From: Phycisphaerales bacterium
GTDB lineage: Bacteria; Planctomycetota; Phycisphaerae; Phycisphaerales; UBA1924
Direction: 5' to 3'
Length of the DNA: 42,240 nucleotides
Assembly: GCA_022843045.1 (NCBI GenBank)
Contig: JALHOJ010000033.1
Span: forward strand, 1 to 42,240
Part shown: one piece after another, positions 14,242 to 22,392 of the stretch
How the letters are laid out: every line of letters starts with the position of its first letter
How positions within the stretch are numbered: position 1 is the first letter of the stretch
Notes under the pieces: model-generated
What the model was told of the DNA's origin: nothing
What the model saw: only the letters and a program-made list of their open reading frames with translations
Databases searched by the model: none
Translations under genes and position numbers: made by a program

Positions 14242-15498
14242 CTACAACATGCACCATGCTGCGGGTTCTGCCAGTAATCTTGCCGAAATAACTGAAAGTC
14301 CGATCAGGGCCGAGCGACCCGCCTGCTTCGCGGCGTACCGAATCGCCGCTTCCATGCCATCCACCATCCGCCGAAGCGTAAATTCCTGCGCGGTTGTTTG
14401 GTAGGCGTTCGTAGACAATGCCCGGCGAGTCTCCCCCGACTCGCAAACACGGGCAATTGCCTCTGCCAACCCCTCGGCACTGCCCGCGGGATACGTCAGG
14501 CCGTTCACTTCGTGCCCAAGGGCTTCGAACTCTGGATTCTGGGCTGAGCGATCATTGCTGGTGATCACGGGTACGCCATAACCAAAGGCGTGCAAGAGGC
14601 TCAGTCCAATGTTGGAGGGATACACAAACGCCGTCGCGGACAGGAACCACGGCGCGAGGTCCCGCTCTTCGTAGATCGCTCCCAGAAACCGCACCTTGCT
14701 GGCGATTCCCAGGCTCCGCGCCAGGGCCCGCAGGTTGGATTCCTCGGGCCCCCGTCCCACCAGGTTGATGACCAATCGCGGAAACCGCCCCTGCAACCGC
14801 ACCGCCGCCTCGAGCAGCAAGTCCACCCGGTTGCGATGATCAAACCGCGACACGAACAGCAGGTTGGGCGTGCCCGCGAGCTCGTGCTGGCTCTGGAACG
14901 CGGCGAGCCGGGCCGGATCCGCCAGCCACGCCTCACGCTGCGCGCTGATCTGCGACTGGTCCAACGCGTTGAGGGCCACGAACACCCGCTCAGGCTTGGA
15001 CGCTCCTTGCGCCAAAAATTCGTTCGCCGTCGTGTGGTTGTAGAACAGCAGCGCGTCGGCCAAGTCCGACATACGGTGGCGCGTGGTCGACTTCAGGCCG
15101 GTCTCCGCCTTCGAATAACCGTGTCCCCACAGCACGCTGCCCACGCCCCGGCGTCTGGCGCGAAGCAGCCCGGGAATCAGGCTCAAATAACGCGAACTCC
15201 ACGACAGCACCACCACATCGACATTCTTTGGATCGGTCCAGGCAAGCTGCGCTTCGTGCCAACGGAGTTCAGAGCCGAGAATCCTGAATGATCTCATGTG
15301 GCTCATCGTGGCGCGAATGCCGTCCGCGGGCACGTTGGGCACGGTGCCGTCATCGCCATACACCAGGTGCAGATCGATGCCGGGGCGCTTCGCCAGCTCC
15401 TGATACACGGGCAAGCGATAGCGAGCCAGATTGGGCTGCTGGATGACCACACGGATCGGTTTGTCGTTGTGCGCGGGCACCGCCTGATGCAACGACAT
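14242..15498 (-). CDS. Glycosyltransferase, GT4-like, with altered EX7E site
   Basis: About 418 residues from ATG 15498; other in-frame starts are ATG 15531 and the longest at 15675, which would overlap the upstream gene. None has a strong Shine-Dalgarno. Motifs: IRVVIQQPNLARYRLPVY as first strand, DVVVLSWSSRYLSL, GSVLWGHGYSK, NLLFVSRFDHRNRVDLLLEA, INLVGRGPEE and VRFLGAIYEERDLAPWF. Where most relatives have EX7E, this protein reads YPSNIGLSLLHAFGYGVPVI, so both glutamates are replaced. The same variant is known in other GT4-like enzymes, so it need not be dead, but it sets this gene apart from its three neighbours. Confidence 0.85.
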   Translation of the reverse strand: MSLHQAVPAHNDKPIRVVIQQPNLARYRLPVYQELAKRPGIDLHLVYGDDGTVPNVPADGIRATMSHMRSFRILGSELRWHEAQLAWTDPKNVDVVVLSWSSRYLSLIPGLLRARRRGVGSVLWGHGYSKAETGLKSTTRHRMSDLADALLFYNHTTANEFLAQGASKPERVFVALNALDQSQISAQREAWLADPARLAAFQSQHELAGTPNLLFVSRFDHRNRVDLLLEAAVRLQGRFPRLVINLVGRGPEESNLRALARSLGIASKVRFLGAIYEERDLAPWFLSATAFVYPSNIGLSLLHAFGYGVPVITSNDRSAQNPEFEALGHEVNGLTYPAGSAEGLAEAIARVCESGETRRALSTNAYQTTAQEFTLRRMVDGMEAAIRYAAKQAGRSALIGLSVISARLLAEPAAWCML

Positions 15499-15605
15499 GG
15501 GGCCGATGATATTGCAGTGAAGTCGCGCCATCTCGCTGTCGCCCAAAGACGCTGATCCGCTGGTTTTCCTGCATCTGCAAACACGATGCGCGGATTCGCT
15601 TTTGC

Positions 15606-16217
15606 TTATGGCGTCGCCGCCGGTCGCTGCCTGGCCTTCACCTTCTGTGCGGGGTTCCCAGAGTAAATGTGCCACGCTTCCAAGTCCCTGAGGGCCACGC
15701 CCCGCGCTCCCAGAATCGCCCCCTCGCGCACGGTGACACTCGGCCCCACAAACGCGTCAGCAGCCACCCACGCGTAATCCTCCACGACGATGGGAGGGCG
15801 GAGGAGTGGCATATCCAGCTGGCGGTAATCGTGTGTCCCCGCGCACAGGTGCGCCCCTTGCGAGATCGACACGTGTGCGCCGATCGTCACCTTGCCAAGA
15901 CAGTACACGATTGCACGATCGCCAATGCTCGAGTTGTCCCCGATCGAGAGGTTCCAAGGCTGCTCCACCAGCACTGTGGGACGAATCCGCACCGGTGCGC
16001 CGACCTTCGCGCCAAACAAACGGAGCAGCGCATTGCGCAGGCCGTACCAGTTATGGAACGTACAACGAAAGATTTTCTGACCCAGGTAATTCCACAGCAC
16101 TCGCCCGATCTTTTCCTTGGTCGTGTACGGGCTGGTCGCGCGATCGTGCAGCAACGCGGCGTCGAGCTGCGCATCCGGATCGGAGTTCAAATTGGTCGGT
16201 GTGACGTCCGGGTTCAT
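15606..16217 (-). CDS. WcaF-like hexapeptide-repeat acetyltransferase
   Basis: 203 residues from ATG 16217. The left-handed beta-helix is clear from the hexapeptide pattern: VRIRPTVLVEQPWNLSIGDN, SSIGDRAIVYCLGKVTIGAH and VSISQGAHLCAGTHDYR, then IVVEDYAWVAADAFVGPSVT, AILGARGVALRDL and YSGNPAQKVK. The His in GTHDYR is the usual catalytic His of WcaF/maltose-acetyltransferase relatives. The N-terminal part carries KIGRVLWNYLGQKIFRCTFHNWYGLRN, the normal WcaF lead-in. It should O-acetylate a sugar of the surface polysaccharide. It lies downstream of the propeller-like gene and upstream of a glycosyltransferase. Confidence 0.9.
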   Translation of the reverse strand: MNPDVTPTNLNSDPDAQLDAALLHDRATSPYTTKEKIGRVLWNYLGQKIFRCTFHNWYGLRNALLRLFGAKVGAPVRIRPTVLVEQPWNLSIGDNSSIGDRAIVYCLGKVTIGAHVSISQGAHLCAGTHDYRQLDMPLLRPPIVVEDYAWVAADAFVGPSVTVREGAILGARGVALRDLEAWHIYSGNPAQKVKARQRPAATP

Positions 16218-16270
16218 CCAGTTCCCATTCTTCGGCGACTCCCGCACATCGTGTGAACAGACGACACGGA

Positions 16271-16996
16271 TTACCGCTCGTTCCCATCGTTGGCACGCTC
16301 CCTCGCCCGTCCCGATGGGCGCAGAAACCGCACAAAGCGGTCGGTTCCGACGTTCACGAGCGTGCCATTCTCGAGCATGGCCGGGATGCTGCCGAACCGG
16401 AAACACACGGTTCTGCATCGAGTCGACGGGTCGTAGACCGTGACGTACCCGTCCACGGCACAGGTCAGCACCCGCGTCTGATCGGGCGTGATCAAGAGCC
16501 ACATGTGTACCCGATCAACATCGATCACCTGCAGCAGTCGCCCGTCGCTCGTGTCAAACACCAGCGGCCCCGCGTAACTCTCCGCCACCAGCATCGACGC
16601 GTGCTCGAAGAACCATCCGGCCGTGATGGCCACGTCGGTCTGCAGCGCGCACCGCAGGGCGCCCGTGCGAGCGTCACGGATCACGGTCAGCCACACGTTC
16701 TGCCCAGAGGGGCCAGGCGGCTCGCGACGCTCCTGGCAAAGCATCTGCGTGCCGACCGAAGCGATGCTCAGCGGTCGCAACACTACACCATCATCCGTCG
16801 CGAATCGCACGTCGGCCTCGACCTCGCCCGTGGAGGGATCGAGCAGTTGCCAACCGCGGGGCAGTTCAAGCGCATGGGCCAGCGGGCTGCGCGAAGGAAC
16901 GAAGTGCGCGCCCGCCCCGGCGAGTGACTCGCGTGGGTCCTCGCGTTTCGTATGATGGGATGTGCACGATCCTGCGAATCTGCCAACCCCGCCCAC
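16271..16996 (-). CDS. Beta-propeller-like protein of unknown function (start uncertain)
   Basis: The C-terminal 180 residues look like PQQ/WD-type propeller blades: a TGALRCALQTDV strand, GPLVFDTSDGRLLQVIDVDR, TRVLTCAVDGYVTVYDPST and NGTLVNVGTDRFVRFL. There is no signal peptide in any version, so a cytoplasmic place is likely. The 5' end is unclear: GTG 16996, ATG 17044 and 17116 all overlap the divergent pheA (starting at 16962), while the next in-frame GTG, near 16810, would lose one blade. I give 16996 as a compromise. It is the first gene of the minus-strand polysaccharide cluster, 53 bases before the acetyltransferase start. Confidence 0.6.
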   Translation of the reverse strand: MGGVGRFAGSCTSHHTKREDPRESLAGAGAHFVPSRSPLAHALELPRGWQLLDPSTGEVEADVRFATDDGVVLRPLSIASVGTQMLCQERREPPGPSGQNVWLTVIRDARTGALRCALQTDVAITAGWFFEHASMLVAESYAGPLVFDTSDGRLLQVIDVDRVHMWLLITPDQTRVLTCAVDGYVTVYDPSTRCRTVCFRFGSIPAMLENGTLVNVGTDRFVRFLRPSGRARERANDGNER

Positions 16997-18104
16997 CCTC
17001 GCCGACCTTCGCACCAAGATCGATTCGGTCGACCAGCGCCTCATCGCGCTGCTTAATGAGCGTGCCGCGCTCGTCAGCGACGTCGGCCGCGTGAAGCGCG
17101 ACACCGGCGCGCCCATCTACGCCCCCCACCGCGAGAGTCAGGTGCTCGCGAAGGTGCTCGCGATGAATGAGGCGTCGCCCACGGGCACCAAACTCCCCGC
17201 CCGCGCCATCGAAGGCATCTATCGCGAGATCATGAGCGGCTCCTTCGCCTTGGAGCGTGGACTATCCGTCGGCTACCTCGGCCCCCAGGGCTCGCACAGC
17301 CACGTCGCGGGCGTGCGGCACTTTGGCAGCAGCGTCGCGTTCGTGGAACAAGAGACCATCGAAGGCGTCTTCACCAGCGTCTCGCGGGGCCACGTCGATT
17401 GCGGTCTGGTTCCGATCGAGAACAGCATCCATGGCGGCGTCGCTGAGACGCTTGAGTCGTTCACGAGCTTCGCGGGCAAGGTGCAGATCTACGCCGAGGC
17501 ACAGGTCGAAATTCATCACGTGCTCGCCGGCCTCTGCCCGCCCGCCGAGATCAAACGCATCTACTCCAAGCCCGAAGTCTTCAGCCAGTGTCGCATGTGG
17601 CTCGCCGACAAGTTCCCGCACGCCAAGCTCATTCCCACGCCCAGTTCAAGCCGGGCGATGCAGGTGGTGCGCGAGGAAAGCGAAACCGCAGGAGGCCCCA
17701 CCGACGCCGCGGCGATCGGCAGCGCGCTGGGCGCAAGCCTGCACGGCCTCACCACGCTCTTCGAAAACATCGAAGACCACGCCCACAACCTCACCCGCTT
17801 CTTCGTGCTCGCGAGACAACCCGCCGAGCGCACGGGCGACGACAAGACCAGCCTCATGTTCAAAGCCGCCGACAAGCCCGGCGCGCTCGCGAGCGTCCTT
17901 GGAGACTTCGAGCGCAGCGGCATCAACCTCACGCACATCGACAAGCGCCCCGCGGGAAGGGTGAACTGGACGTACACGTTCTTCATCGACGCCCAGGGCC
18001 ACCAGACCGACGCGACCATGCAACTGGCGATCGAGCGAGCCAAGCAGCATTGTCAGGAGTTGGTCATCCTGGGCAGTTATCCGCGCAGCACGCGGGTGCT
18101 GTAA
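16962..18104 (+). CDS. pheA: Bifunctional chorismate mutase / prephenate dehydratase
   Basis: This 380-residue P-protein converts chorismate to prephenate and then to phenylpyruvate in phenylalanine synthesis. Three domains in order: AroQ chorismate mutase (about 10-95; LADLRTKIDSVDQRLIALLNER, then the Lys of KRDTGAPIY), prephenate dehydratase (about 98-280; LGPQGSHSHVAG, VDCGLVPIENSIHGGVAET) and an ACT domain (about 290-370; TSLMFKAADKPGALASVL, GINLTHIDKRP). ACT domains of this family sense phenylalanine, so feedback control is expected. The GTG at 16962 is the only start that keeps the whole mutase helix. It is divergent from, and overlaps, the propeller-like gene. Confidence 0.96.
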   Translation: MHDPANLPTPPTLADLRTKIDSVDQRLIALLNERAALVSDVGRVKRDTGAPIYAPHRESQVLAKVLAMNEASPTGTKLPARAIEGIYREIMSGSFALERGLSVGYLGPQGSHSHVAGVRHFGSSVAFVEQETIEGVFTSVSRGHVDCGLVPIENSIHGGVAETLESFTSFAGKVQIYAEAQVEIHHVLAGLCPPAEIKRIYSKPEVFSQCRMWLADKFPHAKLIPTPSSSRAMQVVREESETAGGPTDAAAIGSALGASLHGLTTLFENIEDHAHNLTRFFVLARQPAERTGDDKTSLMFKAADKPGALASVLGDFERSGINLTHIDKRPAGRVNWTYTFFIDAQGHQTDATMQLAIERAKQHCQELVILGSYPRSTRVL

Positions 18105-18150
18105 CGCCCCGCGTCTCACCTGTGTACCGCGCGCATTCATACGATCTGCC

Positions 18151-18798
18151 GTGCCCGACCCCTTCGCCAAACCCTCCCTCGCCTACCCCGGCGCGCTCGA
18201 GCGCGTGATCGCGGAATTTGCCAGGCTCCCTGGCATTGGTCGGCGCAGTGCCGAGCGTCTCGCCTTCCACCTCCTCAAGAGCCCCGAGCCCGAAGCCCTC
18301 GCCTTTGCGCAAGCGATCATCGATGTGAAGCGCACCGTCCGCCACTGCCAGAACTGCTGGCACCTCGCCGATGGCGCGCTGTGCGGCGTCTGCGCCGACG
18401 CCTCGCGCGATCGCGGCCTCGTGCTCGTCGTCGAACAACCTCGCGATCTGCTCGCCCTCGAAGCCACCGGCATGTACAAGGGCCTGTACCACGTCCTCAT
18501 GGGTCGCCTCGCGCCGCTCGAAGGCATCGGCCCCGAATCGCTCACGGTCGCCCGCCTGGTCGAACGCATCAAGGACCCCGCAACCAACCCGGGCAAAGCC
18601 CCCGTCCGCGAAGTCATCCTGGGCCTCAACCCCACCCTCGAAGGCGACGGCACGAGCCTGTATCTCGCTGAGGAACTTAAGGAAACGGGTGTGACCGTCA
18701 GCCGCCTCGCCCGAGGTCTCCCCAGTGGCAGCCAGCTCGAGTACGCGAGCAAAGCAGTCCTTGCGGATGCGATTCATCATCGCCAGGCTGCATCGTAA
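18151..18798 (+). CDS. recR: Recombination mediator RecR
   Basis: 215 residues, cytoplasmic, acting with RecO/RecF in loading RecA at gaps. In order: helix-hairpin-helix (FARLPGIGRRSAERLAFHLL, about 23-42), the four-Cys zinc site CQNCWHLADGALCGVC (Cys 66, 69, 78, 81), and a Toprim domain (about 88-180) with LVLVVEQPRDLLALE and the conserved GLNPTLEGDGTSLYL. The end, SGSQLEYASKAVLADAI, is typical (GxxLEYxDxxTLxxA). GTG at 18151 without a clear Shine-Dalgarno; length is normal. It lies 46 bases after pheA, so it may be co-transcribed with it. Confidence 0.96.
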   Translation: MPDPFAKPSLAYPGALERVIAEFARLPGIGRRSAERLAFHLLKSPEPEALAFAQAIIDVKRTVRHCQNCWHLADGALCGVCADASRDRGLVLVVEQPRDLLALEATGMYKGLYHVLMGRLAPLEGIGPESLTVARLVERIKDPATNPGKAPVREVILGLNPTLEGDGTSLYLAEELKETGVTVSRLARGLPSGSQLEYASKAVLADAIHHRQAAS

Positions 18799-18901
18799 GA
18801 ACTTGAAATCAAACAACATAGACAGAACTGGTCCGATAGCATCACCCGTCTCCCGCGTATGTGCCAGTGCATTTCTGCGCCCGCGCGGTATGCTGATGGG
18901 G

Positions 18902-18918
18902 TTGGCACGCAAATTGCA
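18902..18918 (+). promoter_or_regulatory. Sigma-54 (-24/-12) promoter of rpoN
   Basis: TTGGCACG at 18902-18909, four bases, then TTGCA at 18914-18918. This matches the sigma-54 consensus YTGGCACG-N4-TTGCW without a mismatch and has the required ten bases between GG and GC. Transcription would begin near 18929, leaving an untranslated leader of about 47 bases before the rpoN ATG at 18976. A small palindrome (GTTGC-GGC-GCAAC, 18922-18934) covers the predicted start. Confidence 0.8.
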
Positions 18919-18975
18919 CACGTTGCGGCGCAACAATTGCTGTCAGTGGCCCGCTTGGGCCGATGGTCCTTTCTG

Positions 18976-20634
18976 ATGCGGTTTGAGACTTCCCAATCAA
19001 TGAAGATGGGCCAGCACATGAAGCTGGCCCCCAGGATGATCCAGAGCATGGAAATCCTGCAGATGCCCCTCGCGGAACTCGAGGAGCGGTTGGAGCAGGA
19101 ACTCGAAAGCAATCCCACACTTGAACTCACCGAAGGCGATGGCGAAGGCACCGGCGGCACAGCCTCTGTCACTGGCGACGCTGCCCAATCCAACGGCGAC
19201 ACCAAGACCGAAGCCGGTGCCGACGAGTTCGAGCGGCTGGACTCCTTCGAAGAGTCCAACCCCGACATGGTCGACAACGAGTACACCGAAGTCACGCCGC
19301 GCGAGCGCTCGCGCGACGACGACTTCGATGGCCTGACCTATCGCAAAGTCCGCGATAGTGGCGGCGACCGCGACGCGAAGATGGACGCGATGGCCGCGGC
19401 CCCCGCACGCGGCGCGAGCCTGCTCGACCAACTCCGCGGCCAATGGTCCCTCGCCGACGTTGACGATGCGATCCGTCCCTACGGGGAACTGATCCTGAGT
19501 TTCCTCGAAGACGACGGCAGTCTCAAGACGCCCCTCGAAACCATCGCCGACCGCGCGCCCGTCGCGACCAACGCCGCAGACGTGCCTGATGGCGCAACCT
19601 CCCGAGGCGGGATCGTCCAGTTCGCCAACAAGCCCACCGTCCAGCAACTCGAGCACGCCCTCAAGGCCCTGCAGTTGTTCCTGGAACCCACGGGCGTCGC
19701 GGCCCGCTCGCCCCAGGAAGCCCTGCTGCTCCAACTCGACGCCCTCGAAGCCGGCGGCAATGACCTGGGCTGGCCCCTCGAGGCGTTCGCCGCGGCGAAG
19801 ACGATCGTCGAGCATCACCTCGACGACCTGATGCAGAATCGACTGCCCAAGGTCGCTGAAAAGACCGGCCTGACACTGGAACAGATCAAGGATGCGCTGA
19901 CATTGCTGCGCCGCCTGAGCCTCGCGCCGGGTCGCCGGCTGGTCGAGACGAACGAGCGCCCGATCGTGCCCGATGCGATCGTGGAGTTTGACGAGGCCAC
20001 CGACCGCTACTTCGCGTACTTGAACGACGCGCACCTGCCCAGCCTGCGCATCAACGAGGAATACGCCCGCCTCTCGCGCGACAAGGCGATGGTCAAGCGC
20101 GACCGCGAATTCATCAAGACCAACCTGGGCAACGCCCAATGGCTGCTCGACGCCGTGAATCAGCGTCGCCAGACGTTGCTCCGCGTCGTGCACAAGGTCA
20201 TCGAACACCAACGCGACTTCTTTGACTTGGGGCCCCAGGCCTTGAAGCCCCTGCCCATGACGCAGGTCGCGGAAGAACTGGGCATCCACGTCGCGACCGT
20301 CTCCCGCGCCGTCGCGGAGAAGTACATCGCCACGCCCCGTGGCGTCATGCCCCTCCGCAAGTTCTTCAGTGGCGGCGTTGCACGCAGCGCGATCATCGAA
20401 GAAGGCGAGACCGAGCCCGCCCCCGGCGCCGAAGCCGGCGAATCGCTCGCCTGGGACGCCATCAAGGTCGCGCTCCAGGAAGTGATCGCCACCGAAGACA
20501 AACGCAACCCGCTCAGCGACGAAGCCCTCGCCGACGAACTCAAGAAGCGCGGCATCGCCATCGCCCGCCGCACCGTCGCCAAGTATCGCGATCAGCTCAA
20601 TATCCAGAGCGCCAGGCTGCGGAAGGTCTATTGA
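18976..20634 (+). CDS. rpoN: RNA polymerase sigma-54 factor
   Basis: 552 residues from ATG 18976; the frame is open further upstream but would run through the promoter. Region I is MRFETSQSMKMGQHMKLAPR through QMPLAELEERL (1-35), rich in Gln/Leu as usual for activator response. Residues 48-160 are an acidic, low-complexity region II, longer than in E. coli, and explain the length above ~480. Core-binding and helix-turn-helix regions follow (ITHVA-like 'MTQVAEELGIHVATVSRAV', then KYIATPRGVMPLRKFFSGG). The RpoN box ARRTVAKYRDQL occupies about 530-541. The gene lies directly behind a perfect sigma-54 promoter, implying positive autoregulation with an activator encoded elsewhere. The end is marked by a GC hairpin at 20660-20683. 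Confidence 0.97.
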   Translation: MRFETSQSMKMGQHMKLAPRMIQSMEILQMPLAELEERLEQELESNPTLELTEGDGEGTGGTASVTGDAAQSNGDTKTEAGADEFERLDSFEESNPDMVDNEYTEVTPRERSRDDDFDGLTYRKVRDSGGDRDAKMDAMAAAPARGASLLDQLRGQWSLADVDDAIRPYGELILSFLEDDGSLKTPLETIADRAPVATNAADVPDGATSRGGIVQFANKPTVQQLEHALKALQLFLEPTGVAARSPQEALLLQLDALEAGGNDLGWPLEAFAAAKTIVEHHLDDLMQNRLPKVAEKTGLTLEQIKDALTLLRRLSLAPGRRLVETNERPIVPDAIVEFDEATDRYFAYLNDAHLPSLRINEEYARLSRDKAMVKRDREFIKTNLGNAQWLLDAVNQRRQTLLRVVHKVIEHQRDFFDLGPQALKPLPMTQVAEELGIHVATVSRAVAEKYIATPRGVMPLRKFFSGGVARSAIIEEGETEPAPGAEAGESLAWDAIKVALQEVIATEDKRNPLSDEALADELKKRGIAIARRTVAKYRDQLNIQSARLRKVY

Positions 20635-20659
20635 ATCGCACCAGCGCTGCACAAAGAAG

Positions 20660-20683
20660 CGCGGCGGACTTTCGCCCGCCGCG
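20660..20683. terminator. GC-rich hairpin between convergent rpoN and the lectin-like gene
   Basis: CGCGGCGG (20660-20667) pairs perfectly with CCGCCGCG (20676-20683) around an 8-base loop. It is followed by GTTTCC on the plus strand and, on the minus strand, by a C/T-rich run (CTTCTTTG). It is probably a shared, bidirectional terminator, with only weak T-runs. Confidence 0.6.
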
Positions 20684-20725
20684 TTTCCGCCTTGCTTCGG
20701 ATTGCATTTGGAGGCGCGTCGCCAT

Positions 20726-21991
20726 TCACACGCCGCACGGCGTGCACGGGCCCTCGCTGAACTGCACGAGGAAGCTGTCGATGTCGCACGGGTCAAACAG
20801 CGAGCCGTCGTTGTTGAAGTCGATGTCGTTGCACGACGCGGTGTCGGGCACGCACGGCCCCTCGCTGAAGACGCTCAGGAACGCATCGATGTCCTGAGGA
20901 TCAAAGAGCGAACTGTCGTTGTTGAAGTCGATGCTGTCGCAGGGCGGGCCGCCCAGCGGGAACGTGCCGCCGTCGAGCGTGCCGCACAGATTTGAAACTT
21001 CGACGCGATACTGCCCGCGATCCGCGATCGTGAAGTCGTTGACGACGATGCTGGGCGTGCCCAAGCCCACGATGCGTCCGCCGTCGTCGTCGGTGATCAG
21101 GACTTCGTCCTTGAACCAGTCGTACGTCATTGGGCGCGAGCCGGTCACCGTCACGCCCGCAAACTCGAGGCAGCCCACGCCGCATCCGCCCCAGAAGCCC
21201 ACAAATCCGCCTGGCTCCACGCACGCGCCACCCGTGTCGCCCCGGAACGTCCAACTCTCAATCTTGTGCTCCGAGTCCGCGAGGCCCGTGCCCGCCGTAA
21301 AGCCGATCCACGCCTCGCCATTGCCGTCAAACGCCTCGCCCTGTCCGCCGACATCGCTCAGGTCGATCGCGGTCGTGAGCACGAGTTGATTATCGATGAA
21401 CACCTTGAGTTCGCCCGGCTCCCCATTGATGCCCGGCACATACTCAACGTGCCCCTCGTGACTCCCGATGAGCGACGGATCGCCGTTGTTTGGATCCAGC
21501 ACGACATGCCCAAGCGAGAGCGAATCATCGACGCGCACCTCGCCAAACTGGTCCATGCCCTGCAACGACACATGCATGCCCGGAAACTCGCCCGGGAAGA
21601 CAAACGTGTCAAACTCAATCGCGATGCCGGACGTGATGTTCCCGCCGCCATAGCCCATGTCGCTGCCACCCGCGCCCAGAGCTGCCGCGCCGTCGCTGTC
21701 ATTGTGGATGACCAGCGCAAACCCATCCCCGGCGACAACCTGGCCCGCAGTCGCATCAAACCGGAACGTGGTGATGAACCCGTTCTGCACCTGCTGCTTC
21801 TGGGTGTAGAACATGCTGCCCGCCTGCCCGCCCGCGTTGGTCAGGAACACCGACCAGTTGTGGGTCGCCGAGCCGTTCAACTGCACCTCAGGCGGCACGC
21901 CAAAGGGAAACGCCACCGCAAAGTCTGCCCGCGCCTGACCCGTCAACACCGTCAACCCAACCGCTCCAGCCAACGCAATGCTCGATTTCAT
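20726..21991 (-). CDS. Secreted L-type-lectin-like protein with Ig-like domain and dockerin-like C-terminal repeats
   Basis: 421 residues from ATG 21991 with AAAGGA upstream. Signal peptide 1-22 (ends GQARA). Residues 23-250 match the L-type (legume) lectin plan: GDGFALVIHNDSDGAAALGA, DMGYGGGNITSGIAIEFDT, HVSLQG, GELKVFIDNQLVL and AWIGFTAGTG. Residues 255-345 form an Ig-like domain (TYDWFKDEVL; DRGQYRVEVSNLCG). The C-terminus has two EF-hand-like repeats, DFNNDSSLFDPQDIDAFL (355-372) and DFNNDGSLFDPCDIDSFL (391-408), each closed by a GPC motif. This is the GC-type dockerin-like anchor common in Phycisphaerae. It is predicted to bind polysaccharide outside the cell and to attach through the dockerin-like tail. 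Confidence 0.88.
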   Translation of the reverse strand: MKSSIALAGAVGLTVLTGQARADFAVAFPFGVPPEVQLNGSATHNWSVFLTNAGGQAGSMFYTQKQQVQNGFITTFRFDATAGQVVAGDGFALVIHNDSDGAAALGAGGSDMGYGGGNITSGIAIEFDTFVFPGEFPGMHVSLQGMDQFGEVRVDDSLSLGHVVLDPNNGDPSLIGSHEGHVEYVPGINGEPGELKVFIDNQLVLTTAIDLSDVGGQGEAFDGNGEAWIGFTAGTGLADSEHKIESWTFRGDTGGACVEPGGFVGFWGGCGVGCLEFAGVTVTGSRPMTYDWFKDEVLITDDDGGRIVGLGTPSIVVNDFTIADRGQYRVEVSNLCGTLDGGTFPLGGPPCDSIDFNNDSSLFDPQDIDAFLSVFSEGPCVPDTASCNDIDFNNDGSLFDPCDIDSFLVQFSEGPCTPCGV

Positions 21992-22392
21992 GTTTTGGTT
22001 CCTTTCGCGACCGACCGTTTCCCACCCGCTGGTCCCGGGCACACATGCTGCCACGACGAGACCTAGGGCGTTGACACCCCCTGCCTGACGCAATCGCGCG
22101 TGAAATCTGCTTTCGGTGTACGTCCGGGTCCTTGACCCGACCCGCTTGCCCCCCCACTATCCCTCCCTATCCCAAACAGGTGCCCTCTGGCCACGTCCGC
22201 GTGCGCCAGGCGGCAACTTTCGGGACCCGGGCTCGTCCTCGCCGCGAATGGAGGTTCACGCGGCGGCGCGAGGGGAAGGCCGGGGCGGGGGCAAGTTTCG
22301 CACGCGGGCGTGTCGCCGGAGGCGACGGACCGCAGCAGTTTCGCCGCACGCACCAGTATTCGATTCGTTTTTGTTCCCTTCAGGAGTCACGC
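21992..22392. other. Divergent promoter region between the lectin-like gene and the coiled-coil protein gene
   Basis: About 400 bases. It includes the partial sigma-54-like site (22039-22053, minus) and a TTGACA at 22071-22076 on the plus strand without a convincing -10 partner. The rest (22100-22390) is GC-rich with no gene or repeat that I can support. Confidence 0.5.
22039..22053 (-). promoter_or_regulatory. Possible sigma-54 promoter of the lectin-like gene
   Basis: On the minus strand TGGCAGCATGTGTGC has GG and GC exactly ten bases apart, with TGGCA and TGC matched. The predicted start of transcription is near 22027, about 36 bases before the ATG at 21991, and the ribosome site fits in the leader. 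The match is partial (8 core positions), so chance occurrence is possible. Confidence 0.3.

Noticed and set aside
11553..14291. Long plus-strand open frame of about 900 codons across the glycosyltransferases
   Set aside because: Arg/His/Leu-rich shadow of three clear minus-strand glycosyltransferase genes, with no domain pattern of its own.
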